In this document: positions 7,879-15,270 of the stretch, in pieces
Layout: each line of letters opens with the position of its first letter
How positions within the stretch are numbered: the stretch's first letter is position 1
From: Anaerolineae bacterium
Lineage (GTDB): Bacteria; Chloroflexota; Anaerolineae; 4572-78; J111
Assembly (NCBI GenBank): GCA_020433835.1
Contig: JAGRBY010000008.1
Span: forward strand, 1-35,121
Direction of reading: 5' to 3'
DNA: 35,121 bases
Translations under genes and position numbers: made by a program
The notes under the pieces: model-generated
The model's input: the letters and a program-made list of their open reading frames with translations, nothing else
The model's database searches: none
What the model was told of the DNA's origin: nothing

Positions 7879-7985
7879 GTGGAACAAACTTAAGTTTGTC
7901 CTACGGTAATTTTCATTCTTGTTGCTGTAACGGAGCTTCTGTACCACTCTTCTACGAATGTAGAACAAATTTAAGTTTGCCCTAT
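7879..7985. repeat. Two copies of a TTAAGTTTG palindromic repeat
   Basis: Copy 1 (7879-7904) reads GTGGAACAAACTTAAGTTTG then TCCTAC; copy 2 (7960-7985) reads GTAGAACAAATTTAAGTTTG then CCCTAT. Each is a near-palindrome centred on TTAA. The copies are 81 bp apart in direct orientation. Along with the terminator and leader they occupy the 7715-8172 gap, which has no supported gene. Confidence 0.7.
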
Positions 7986-8030
7986 ACCCCCTACTTTTTG
8001 AGAAGAGGTCACTCATAGGGTAGGGAGATA

Positions 8031-8145
8031 TGCTACAATTTCCCCCCCCGATAGGTTTCGACGGAATTTTTCCGAGACGACAAATTCATGAAACCGCTTC
8101 ATCGTTTGAAGGCCGGGTGTACAACCTTTATCGAAACACTATAAC
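8031..8145 (+). promoter_or_regulatory. Extended -10 promoter and structured leader of the liv operon
   Basis: TGCTACAAT (8031-8039) is an extended -10 without a good -35; transcription would start near 8046. The transcript would begin with GATAGGTTTCGA (from about 8050), complementary with few mismatches to TCGAAACACTAT (about 8130-8141), and enclose a second hairpin, CATGAA/TTCAT with flanking CAAA/TTTG (about 8080-8108). This leaves roughly 125 bases of leader before livH. No known riboswitch class is recognised and no T-run follows, so any regulation would more likely act on translation or RNA stability. Confidence 0.35.
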
Positions 8146-8172
8146 AACTCTAACTTGAGGAGAAAAGATGAC

Positions 8173-9777
8173 ATGCAGCTTGCCACGAATCTGATTTTGT
8201 ACATTTTTTTATCGATAGGCGTCGGGTATATCTTGCGCTCTATCAAAGATGAAGAAGGGGCTCCCCGGCTCAAATGGTACATGGGCGGAGTGATCATCGG
8301 CCTGGTGTGCGCAATTGCCAACGCCATTCTGGTTAGTGCCGGTTTGCTCTTTGGCGCGGGATTTAACCTTGATACCGTAATGGGAGGGTTTATCGGCGGT
8401 CTCGGTACTGGTTTATTTATCGGGATACCCATTGGCTTGATTACGGCTTATGATATGTTCAAGCGGTTCACTTTTGTTGATGGCTGGCTTCTCTTCTTCA
8501 AAATCATCATCATCTTCATTGTTATTGGTGGTACCATCTCCTCGCTGTCTGTTCCTAAATACACTAGCCAGCAGTGGGTCGACTTCTTCATTTTTGGGCT
8601 GGCCCAAGGCGGCATTTACGCGCTTATTGCTTTGGGGTATACGTTGGTCTACGGTATTTTGTTTATGATCAACTTTGCTCACGGTGAGATATTTATGAGC
8701 GGGGCCTTTACCGCCTTTTACGTGGCCCGAACTTTGGCAACGCCTCCCGCCGAAGGTGTCCCGCCAATGTTAGAGGCCAACCCCGTTTTAGCGCTGCTGC
8801 TAATATTTTTGGTCGCGATGATAACCTCCACCCTTGTGGCGGTAACGGTTGAACGTATTGCCTATAAACCCCTTCGCTACGCCCCGCGTTTGGTGCCGCT
8901 GATTACGGCCATCGGGGCGTCTTTCTTTTTACAGTACACCTTTCGCGGGTTTTACGGTTCCGGTGTTGAAGCGTATCCGCAAGTACCGGCGCTCACCGGC
9001 GATTTGGTCATCGGTGATCTGATGCTCTTTTTCGCGCTGCTTATTGTGCTCGGTATAGGCGGATGGGCCTCAATGTTCCTTTATAGACGTCTTAAAAAGA
9101 TATTTCTTGATGCGCCCAACTTGGGCTGGCTGCCCTTTGTGCTCACCACATTTATTCTGTTGGTTGTTGCTTACTTTATTGTACCGATTGTATCTGCCGG
9201 GCTAGTTTCCGTTGTCAACAGCGCTTTCCCGGTGGGGGCTGATCAAGAGGTGGCGACAACCGCCGAAATTGCCATCTCAATCTCGAAAATACAGTTTGTT
9301 GTGATTGTCAGTTCGATTGCATTGATGGTTGGACTGTACTACTTTGTGCAAAGTACAAAAATCGGTAAAGCTATGCGAGCCGTTGCCGAAGATAAAGATG
9401 TGGCGGCGTTGATGGGGATCAACGTTGACCAAGTTATCTCGATTACATTTGCTTTGGGAGCGGCGCTGGCCGGTGCCGCCGGAGTTCTCTACGGCCTTAT
9501 GTTTCGGCAGGTCAATTTCTTTATGGGCTTTTTCCCCGGTTTGAAAGCTTTTACGGCTGCTGTATTAGGTGGCATCGGCAACATACCCGGCGCGATGATC
9601 GGCGGTTTGTTCTTGGGCATTTTTGAGTCGTTAGGGCCTAGCCTGTTTTTAGAAGGGCTGGGCATCCCAGCTCCCTATCAGCTAAAAGATGCCATTGCGT
9701 TTACGATGCTTGTGCTTGTCCTTATCTTTAGGCCAACCGGTATTATGGGCGTTGACTTAAGCAAGAAGAAGGCATAA
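8173..9777 (+). CDS. livH: Branched-chain amino acid ABC transporter permease LivH, enlarged
   Basis: Integral membrane permease that forms the import channel with LivM. The LivH core starts near residue 137 (FGLAQGGIYALIALGYTLVYGI, then FAHGEIFMSGAF) and ends with GLKAFTAAVLGGIGNIPGAMIGG and LIFRPTGIMG. The family is usually about 300 aa; this one is 534. The excess is an N-terminal block of about 135 residues with some four membrane helices, and an insert of about 80 residues (roughly 290-370) with one or two more before the conserved MRAVAEDKDVAALMGI loop. The frame is open from TTG 8155, but GAGGAG sits ten bases before the ATG at 8173. First gene of livHMGF. Confidence 0.92.
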   Translation: MQLATNLILYIFLSIGVGYILRSIKDEEGAPRLKWYMGGVIIGLVCAIANAILVSAGLLFGAGFNLDTVMGGFIGGLGTGLFIGIPIGLITAYDMFKRFTFVDGWLLFFKIIIIFIVIGGTISSLSVPKYTSQQWVDFFIFGLAQGGIYALIALGYTLVYGILFMINFAHGEIFMSGAFTAFYVARTLATPPAEGVPPMLEANPVLALLLIFLVAMITSTLVAVTVERIAYKPLRYAPRLVPLITAIGASFFLQYTFRGFYGSGVEAYPQVPALTGDLVIGDLMLFFALLIVLGIGGWASMFLYRRLKKIFLDAPNLGWLPFVLTTFILLVVAYFIVPIVSAGLVSVVNSAFPVGADQEVATTAEIAISISKIQFVVIVSSIALMVGLYYFVQSTKIGKAMRAVAEDKDVAALMGINVDQVISITFALGAALAGAAGVLYGLMFRQVNFFMGFFPGLKAFTAAVLGGIGNIPGAMIGGLFLGIFESLGPSLFLEGLGIPAPYQLKDAIAFTMLVLVLIFRPTGIMGVDLSKKKA

Positions 9778-9791
9778 GGAGGCGATAGCAT

Positions 9792-11573
9792 ATGATTATT
9801 AACTGGAAGCAGATTGGACAGTATGGTTTTATTATGGGCATCGCTATCTGGTATGTATGCCTGGTAGGGATGGTCGATACGTTTGACTCGCGGGGTATCA
9901 TTGATGGTACGTTGTTTACCCTGGGGCGGGCTTTATTGGTGGTTATTAGCCTTGGACTCGGATATGTTGCGGCGATGAAGGTGTCGGCTGGAAATTTCGG
10001 CCGAGGTATCATCGGCAGCCTGATTAGCGGAGCTATCGGGGCCGGGATGACGATTTTGTTGGTGTTTGTCATCGAACCTTTAAATATGCGTAATATGTTT
10101 GTGAACGCCTCAACAGCATTAATCGATATTCTTGTATTTGAAATGGAGTCGCAAAATACAGGCTTGATGATTTTGGCAGCGTGCATTGTGGGTTTTAGTG
10201 TGTTGGGTGGGGTTATCTATCTACTGCCCTCCCTGCTGCGCCGAGCCGTTATTTCCGGTTTATCCGCCATTTTGTTGATGGGTATGTTAGGCGAACTTTT
10301 GACGGTTGTCTTGGGGCGTTTCGACCTAACGGAAGCACTCTCTGATTTTTTGTATGGCCGAAACGGCCTGTCGATACCCGGCACGATTTCCATCTTTATC
10401 TTTTTCGCGGCAATAAGTACCTTATGGGCTACCCAGAAAGATAGGTTACAATCCGGAGTTGAAAAACTGCCGCCGACCCAACGCCGCACATTGAGTTGGG
10501 CCTTGATTGTGCTTAGCTTAATCGTGTTGATTTTACTGCCTCAAGCAGTAGGCCCGTATATTAGCCAAATTTTGGTATTAGTAGGTCTGTATGCTTTAAT
10601 GGGATTGGGGTTAAACATTGAGATTGGTCTGGCCGGTTTGCTCGACCTGGGCTTTGTCGGATTTTTCGCTATCGGCGCTTATACAGTCGCTTTGATGACC
10701 TCAACCGGCGAGTTAGGTGTCTCTGGTACCGCCGTAGCTGAATATTCGAACTTCTGGGTTGCTATTCCCATTGCTGTAGCGGTTTCGGCCTTTGCCGGCG
10801 TCTTTCTGGGGATACCGGTGCTGCGGATGCGGGGTGATTATCTGGCTATTGTAACCCTGGGTTTTGCCGAAATTATCCGTATCTTGGTTCTGTCTGACTT
10901 TTTACGACCGCTCTTGGGGGGTGCCCAAGGCGTTTTGAATATACCAAAACCGGCGGTTGCTTATGCTGAGCAAATATCGGAAAAACTGCCGGGATTTCTA
11001 CAGACAATCTTTTTCTTCTTTGTTAGTACCGATGGTCGTATCAAAGATCCCTCTCATTTCTATTATATTATCATTATTGGCTGTTTTGTGATTAGTTTTG
11101 TGGCTTGGCGTCTCCAAAACGCGCGTATTGGCCGCAACTGGATGGCCCTGCGTGAGGATGAAGACGTGGCCGAAGCAATGGGCATCAACCTGATCGCCAG
11201 CAAGCTTTTAGCATTCGGTATCGGAGCGGCTTTTGCCGGATTGAGCGGTGCTATCTTTGCGGCTCAGGTTGGCTCGGTCTTTCCGCATAGCTTTGGATTG
11301 ATTGTTTCCATTAACGTTGTTAGTCTGGTAATTATTGGCGGTTCCGGCAGTATTCCCGGCGTCATTGTGGGTTCATTGGTTCTGGTTGGCCTGCCCGAAC
11401 TGCTCCGAGAATTCGCTGAATATCGACTGCTCATCTATGGAGCGCTGCTGGTAGTGATGATGCTCGTGCGACCGGAAGGCTTATGGCCTTCGGATACAAC
11501 CCGACGTGAGATGCGCAGCGATGAAGAAGTTGAAGCCGTACCGGTGGGCCAAACCGCACCAAGGAGCGTATAA
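9792..11573 (+). CDS. livM: Branched-chain amino acid ABC transporter permease LivM, enlarged
   Basis: Second permease subunit. The LivM core begins near residue 250 (LGLNIEIGLAGLLDLGFVGFFAIGAY) and contains VLRMRGDYLAIVTLGFAEIIRI, the cytoplasmic loop NWMALREDEDVAEAMGIN and FGLIVSINVVSLVIIGGSGSIPGVIVGS. Length is 593 aa against 320-430 for most relatives; the first 240 residues add about six predicted membrane helices with no recognised domain. AAGGAGG overlaps the livH stop region and lies nine bases before the ATG. It ends three bases before livG. Confidence 0.93.
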   Translation: MIINWKQIGQYGFIMGIAIWYVCLVGMVDTFDSRGIIDGTLFTLGRALLVVISLGLGYVAAMKVSAGNFGRGIIGSLISGAIGAGMTILLVFVIEPLNMRNMFVNASTALIDILVFEMESQNTGLMILAACIVGFSVLGGVIYLLPSLLRRAVISGLSAILLMGMLGELLTVVLGRFDLTEALSDFLYGRNGLSIPGTISIFIFFAAISTLWATQKDRLQSGVEKLPPTQRRTLSWALIVLSLIVLILLPQAVGPYISQILVLVGLYALMGLGLNIEIGLAGLLDLGFVGFFAIGAYTVALMTSTGELGVSGTAVAEYSNFWVAIPIAVAVSAFAGVFLGIPVLRMRGDYLAIVTLGFAEIIRILVLSDFLRPLLGGAQGVLNIPKPAVAYAEQISEKLPGFLQTIFFFFVSTDGRIKDPSHFYYIIIIGCFVISFVAWRLQNARIGRNWMALREDEDVAEAMGINLIASKLLAFGIGAAFAGLSGAIFAAQVGSVFPHSFGLIVSINVVSLVIIGGSGSIPGVIVGSLVLVGLPELLREFAEYRLLIYGALLVVMMLVRPEGLWPSDTTRREMRSDEEVEAVPVGQTAPRSV

Positions 11574-11576
11574 CAA

Positions 11577-12398
11577 ATGTCCTCTATTTTATCGGCAAAA
11601 GGTGTTACGAAACGGTTCGGAGGCTTGGTCGCGGTTGACCATGTCGATGTAGAAATCGAAGAAAAATCGATCCACGCTATCATTGGCCCCAACGGGGCGG
11701 GCAAAACGACATTTTTTAACTGCCTTACCGGTTTCTACCCGATTAATGAAGGCAAAGTTATCTTTAGAGGCGAACCGCTGGTTGATATTCCGCCTGACCA
11801 GATTACCCGCAAGGGGATTTCCAGAACGTACCAGAATATCCGCCTATTTGCTAACATGACGGCCATTGAAAATATTTTGGTTGGCCAAGAGCCTCATTTG
11901 AAATCTTCTTGGATTGGGGCGGTGCTAAGCTTGCCCAACACCCGTAAGGAAGAAGAGGCTGCCCATGAGGAGGCTCGACGGATTATCCGGTTTGTCGGTA
12001 TGCAAGGGCGGGGTGATGTCATTGCGAAGAATCTGGCGTATGGCGATCAGCGTCGTCTGGAGATCGCTCGGGCGCTGGCCAGCAAACCCAAGTTGCTGCT
12101 TTTAGATGAGCCAACAGCCGGTATGAACCCCAACGAAACGGCTGGGTTAACCAACTTTATCCGTCGCATTCGCGATGAATTAGGCGTGACAATTCTTCTT
12201 ATTGAGCACGACATGCGCATGGTAATGGGCATTTCTGAGCAGATTACCGTGCTTGACTACGGCCAAAAAATTGCCGAAGGGACACCGGCTGTTATTCAAA
12301 GCAATCCCAAAGTGATTGAAGCCTATTTGGGGCGGGGGGCAACCGACCCCACAGTTGAAGATAGCGAAACTGAGCAGTCTGAAATTCCGGCGACATAA
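11577..12398 (+). CDS. livG: Branched-chain amino acid ABC transporter ATPase LivG
   Basis: Cytoplasmic ATPase that powers LivHM. Walker A GPNGAGKTT (about residues 37-45), the LivG-type signature AYGDQRRLEIARAL in place of LSGGQ, Walker B LLLLDEPTAGMNP and H-loop LLIEHDM are all intact. The insert after the Q-loop (YQNIRLFANMTAIENILVGQEPH) is typical of LivG and separates it from LivF. The 273-aa length is normal, with a short acidic tail. AAGGAG lies about eleven bases before the ATG. Confidence 0.96.
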   Translation: MSSILSAKGVTKRFGGLVAVDHVDVEIEEKSIHAIIGPNGAGKTTFFNCLTGFYPINEGKVIFRGEPLVDIPPDQITRKGISRTYQNIRLFANMTAIENILVGQEPHLKSSWIGAVLSLPNTRKEEEAAHEEARRIIRFVGMQGRGDVIAKNLAYGDQRRLEIARALASKPKLLLLDEPTAGMNPNETAGLTNFIRRIRDELGVTILLIEHDMRMVMGISEQITVLDYGQKIAEGTPAVIQSNPKVIEAYLGRGATDPTVEDSETEQSEIPAT

Positions 12399-12424
12399 AT
12401 TTTATAACAAAAAAGCGAAACAAT

Positions 12425-13138
12425 ATGGCACTTCTAGAAGTTGAAAATGTACACAGTTATTATGGTAATATTCATGCGCTGAAAGGCATTTCCCTGACCG
12501 TTGAAAAAGGTGAAATTGTGACCCTTATCGGGGCTAATGGAGCCGGTAAAAGCACCACGCTCAAAACTATCAGCGGCATCGTCCGCCCGCGATCCGGCAC
12601 AGTAACTTTGGATGGGGAGGATTTATCGCAGTTTCCCGCCCATGAGATTGTCGGCAAAGGTCTGTCTCAAGTTCCGGAAGGCCGAGGTGTCTTTGCTCGG
12701 CTAACGGTTCTGGAAAATTTAGAGTTGGGAGCCTACATCCGTGAAGACGGCAAGCAGATCGCTGAAGATATCGAGCGCGTTTTTGGTATTTTTCCCCGTC
12801 TCAAAGAGCGACAGAAACAAACCGCCGGCACGTTGAGTGGCGGTGAACAGCAGATGCTGGCGATGGGCCGCGCTATGTTAGCCCGCCCTAAAGTGCTTCT
12901 ACTGGATGAGCCGTCGATGGGGTTAGCTCCCATTTTGGTGGAAGGGATTTTTGAAACGGTTCAAACCATTAATAAGGAAGGAACCACGGTGTTGCTGGTT
13001 GAGCAGAATGCGCTTATGGCGTTACAAATTGCGCACCGTGGATATGTTATTCAAACCGGTGAAATTGTTCTGCAAGATGATGCTAAAGCCTTGCAAAAAA
13101 ATGAAACCGTTCAGAAAGCTTATCTCGGGATGGAGTAG
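12425..13138 (+). CDS. livF: Branched-chain amino acid ABC transporter ATPase LivF
   Basis: Second ATPase subunit of the transporter. Walker A GANGAGKST, signature LSGGEQQMLAMGRAM, Walker B LLLLDEPSMGLAP and H-loop VLLVEQNA are intact, and the length (237 aa) and N-terminus LEVENVHSYYGNIHALKGISL are typical of LivF. It follows livG by 26 bases; the ribosome-binding site is weak, so translation may depend on livG. A terminator follows at 13191. No livK/livJ binding protein lies in this operon or elsewhere in the window, so substrate specificity is set by a protein encoded elsewhere. Confidence 0.96.
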   Translation: MALLEVENVHSYYGNIHALKGISLTVEKGEIVTLIGANGAGKSTTLKTISGIVRPRSGTVTLDGEDLSQFPAHEIVGKGLSQVPEGRGVFARLTVLENLELGAYIREDGKQIAEDIERVFGIFPRLKERQKQTAGTLSGGEQQMLAMGRAMLARPKVLLLDEPSMGLAPILVEGIFETVQTINKEGTTVLLVEQNALMALQIAHRGYVIQTGEIVLQDDAKALQKNETVQKAYLGME

Positions 13139-13190
13139 AGTTCTACCAAAATCAGCCTAAAGCAGACTTTTTTGTGAAAGTAATACCATT

Positions 13191-13231
13191 AAAAAACGTC
13201 CGACTCATTGGAGACTCGGACGTTTTTGTTT
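13191..13231 (+). terminator. Terminator of the liv operon
   Basis: CGTCCGA (13197-13203) pairs with TCGGACG (13216-13222), with an inner CTC/GAG helix around an ATTG loop, preceded by A-run and followed by TTTTTG. The rest of the 13139-13515 gap is AT-rich, with a small hairpin CTTGCC/GGCAAG near 13300-13320 and the promoter below. Confidence 0.88.
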
Positions 13232-13405
13232 GTCTATACAAAAACTTTAAGCCTGTTAAATTTTTTATAATATAGGTAATTTTGCCCAATTTTATTACTT
13301 GCCCTTATTATGGCAAGTTAATTTGCCTTATTATGTCTATTAGGTATTGCAAATATATCAAAGAGTCTATATAATTGTTTTAACATAAAAACTTTCCATA
13401 AAGGC

Positions 13406-13435
13406 TTGACATATATAAGCCGAAAACTCTTTAAT
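13406..13435 (+). promoter_or_regulatory. Promoter for the leader ORF and LysM gene
   Basis: Consensus -35 TTGACA (13406-13411) and TTTAAT (13430-13435) at 18 bases. Transcription would start near 13442, about 38 bases before the leader ORF. Confidence 0.6.
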
Positions 13436-13479
13436 AGACGGTTATGGGGATGACCGTTTGTTGATACGGAGGGAGTTAA

Positions 13480-13506
13480 ATGGAAAACTATCAAATACTC
13501 ATGTAG
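13480..13506 (+). CDS. Eight-codon leader ORF MENYQILM
   Basis: ATG at 13480 follows a strong GGAGGGAG (13468-13475) by four bases and ends at TAG 13504-13506. That stop overlaps the GGAGAG that serves the LysM gene start at 13516. A strong ribosome site on an eight-codon frame, ending exactly at the next ribosome site, suggests translational coupling or a regulatory leader peptide. Too short for any family match; no runs of one amino acid that would suggest classical attenuation. Confidence 0.45.
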   Translation: MENYQILM

Positions 13507-13515
13507 GAGAGAAAC

Positions 13516-14055
13516 ATGAAAAAGTTTTTAATCGCTTCCCTTCTTACTGCAGCTCTCTTTTTAGGAGTTGCCTCTATGGCTTCGGCAAACGGTGGCTATT
13601 GCCAAACCGACCGTTGCCACGTTGTTCAGTATGGTGAAACCCTCTTTAGTATCGGCCGTATGTATGATGTGCATCCTTACCACATCGCCGAAGTAAACAA
13701 TCTTTACAACCCTAACTATATCTATGCCGGCCAAGTGCTGTACATTCCTTACGGCAGCAGCTATCCTTGGAATGCCGGTTGCGGTTACAATGACTGCGGT
13801 GGCTACTACCCTGGCGGAAATTGTGGTAATGACTGTGGTGGTTACGGCTATGAGGAGTCAGGCTATCATCACGGTGGTAACTGTGGCTACAATGACTGCT
13901 ATGAAAAGCCTGCACACTACCCCGGCTATGGCTGCGATTCCGGCTGTAACTCCGGCTACTATGGTTATGACTACACCGGCTACTACTACGGCTCAAACTA
14001 TCCGAACCACAAGCAGTACAGCCATACCTGCGGTTACAATTCTAACTGCTGGTAA
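13516..14055 (+). CDS. Secreted LysM protein with Cys/Tyr/Gly-rich tail, 179 aa
   Basis: A signal peptide (residues 1-24, ending ASA) is followed by two cysteines and one LysM domain (about 35-80: CHVVQYGETLFSIGRMY ... AGQVLYIPYG), which binds peptidoglycan or chitin-like glycans. Residues 85-179 are low complexity, rich in G, Y, N, C and H, with ten cysteines arranged in short pairs: CGYNDC twice, CGNDC, CDSGC and CGYNSNC. Such a tail could be disulfide-linked, metal-binding or a structural surface layer; none is shown. No catalytic domain is present. GGAGAG lies just before the ATG. Own promoter and terminator. Confidence 0.9.
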   Translation: MKKFLIASLLTAALFLGVASMASANGGYCQTDRCHVVQYGETLFSIGRMYDVHPYHIAEVNNLYNPNYIYAGQVLYIPYGSSYPWNAGCGYNDCGGYYPGGNCGNDCGGYGYEESGYHHGGNCGYNDCYEKPAHYPGYGCDSGCNSGYYGYDYTGYYYGSNYPNHKQYSHTCGYNSNCW

Positions 14056-14167
14056 GTTAAACGTCTAAGCAAATAAGAGTCCATTTAACTCTAAAAACGC
14101 AAAAATTTAACATCTAAAGGCTCCCTCCACACTTTCCCCCGAACGTTTGGGAATAATTTTTGCAAAG

Positions 14168-14195
14168 AACCTCATCAATTTGGTGAGGTTTTTTG
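14168..14195 (+). terminator. Terminator of the LysM gene
   Basis: AACCTCA (14168-14174) pairs with TGAGGTT (14184-14190), followed by a run of T. Confidence 0.8.
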
Positions 14196-14214
14196 TTTGG
14201 CCTTAGCCAAAATC

Positions 14215-14243
14215 TTGTCTAAATAGCCATTACTTAATATAAT
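14215..14243 (+). promoter_or_regulatory. Sigma-70-type promoter for dnaJ-murJ
   Basis: TTGTCT (14215-14220), 17-base spacer, TATAAT (14238-14243). No CIRCE-type repeat (TTAGCACTC-N9-GAGTGCTAA) is visible nearby, so heat-shock control by HrcA is not indicated. Confidence 0.65.
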
Positions 14244-14319
14244 CTTCGTTTACAAGGAAATGCGTAAAACTCTGTGAGAGGGTGTATGTCGCTGTGCGTC
14301 TATACACGTAAGGGAAAAA

Positions 14320-15258
14320 ATGGAATATAAAGATTATTATAAGACGTTAGATGTTGATAAACACGCCGGTAGCGAAGAGTTATCAAGAGCCTATCGCAAA
14401 CTGGCCCGCCGCTACCACCCCGATGTTAACCCCGGTGATAAAGTTGCCGAAGAGCGCTACCAAGAAATCAACGAAGCCAATACGGTGTTAGCCCACCCCG
14501 ACGCCCGAGCCAAATATGATCGTTTTGCAGCCAAATGGGAATTTCATCATGCGTCGGAAGAGGCTGATGAAGTGTTTGATTGGAAAGAATGGCTTTTTAT
14601 TCCGGGGATCGATGGTCAAGAGCCTGAACTACCGGCGGCGCTTGATGATCTTAAGAGCAAAAGCAGCCACGACGGGTTTTCTGATTTTTACTATGGTCTC
14701 TTCGAAGCCGTGGTTACCGATCAGCCCGAACCGGAAACCCCTCAAGTAGGGGAAGACATTACCCAGCAGCTTGAAATTACATTACAAGAAGCCTTTACCG
14801 GTACCAAACGCATTTTGCGGGTCGGTAACCGTAAAATCGAAGTCCGCATTCCGCGCGGCGCTCGATCCGGCACCAAAGTACGTGTTCGGGGCGAAGGTGC
14901 GGAAGGTGCCGGCGGCGCGCCTAGTGGCGATCTTTACCTTGAAATTATGGTAGCCCCCGACCCCAATTTTGAGCGAATTGGTGACGATATTCATCTTGAA
15001 CTGCCGGTCAACGTTTACTCTGCGGTGCTTGGTGGGGAAGCTATTGTCTCTACACTTAAGGGGAAAATTAAACTGCGTATTCCCCCTGAAACCCAGTCGG
15101 GTAAAGTCTTTCGTATTAAAGGCCAAGGCATGCCTAGCCTCAAAAATCCGGAAGAACGCGGCGATCTCTACGCCAAAGTGATGATCACCGTGCCTGAGAA
15201 CCTCACCGAAGAAGAGATCGAGCTATTTGAAGAATTGGCCGATATTCGCGGATTGTAA
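14320..15258 (+). CDS. DnaJ/CbpA-type class B J-domain co-chaperone, 312 aa
   Basis: The N-terminal J domain (about 1-70) has the HPD motif at residues 33-35, which stimulates the ATPase of DnaK. A long acidic/aromatic linker (about 75-145) replaces the usual Gly/Phe region. There is no CxxCxGxG zinc finger, so it is a class B protein like CbpA. Substrate-binding domains CTD I and II follow (ITQQLEITLQEAFTGTKR to ERGDLYAKVMITVPENLT). No dnaK or grpE lies nearby, so it is probably an additional J protein rather than the main DnaJ. The ATG follows AAGGG. murJ starts 12 bases downstream. Confidence 0.93.
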   Translation: MEYKDYYKTLDVDKHAGSEELSRAYRKLARRYHPDVNPGDKVAEERYQEINEANTVLAHPDARAKYDRFAAKWEFHHASEEADEVFDWKEWLFIPGIDGQEPELPAALDDLKSKSSHDGFSDFYYGLFEAVVTDQPEPETPQVGEDITQQLEITLQEAFTGTKRILRVGNRKIEVRIPRGARSGTKVRVRGEGAEGAGGAPSGDLYLEIMVAPDPNFERIGDDIHLELPVNVYSAVLGGEAIVSTLKGKIKLRIPPETQSGKVFRIKGQGMPSLKNPEERGDLYAKVMITVPENLTEEEIELFEELADIRGL

Positions 15259-15270
15259 GAGGCCAAGAAT

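Noticed and set aside
7783..8016. Minus-strand ORF of 77 aa
   Set aside because: It spans the two TTAAGTTTG repeats and a terminator T-run, has no ribosome site, and its residues show no protein-like pattern.
8045..8145. tmRNA gene suggested by GATAGGTTTCGACGG
   Set aside because: It matches the tmRNA 5' consensus, but no T-arm/CCA-type 3' half, no tag frame and no acceptor pairing appear within the next few hundred bases; livH starts at 8173.
13712..14068. ORFs in other frames over the LysM tail
   Set aside because: They arise from the low-complexity GGC/TAC codons of the LysM gene, which has the signal peptide and ribosome site.
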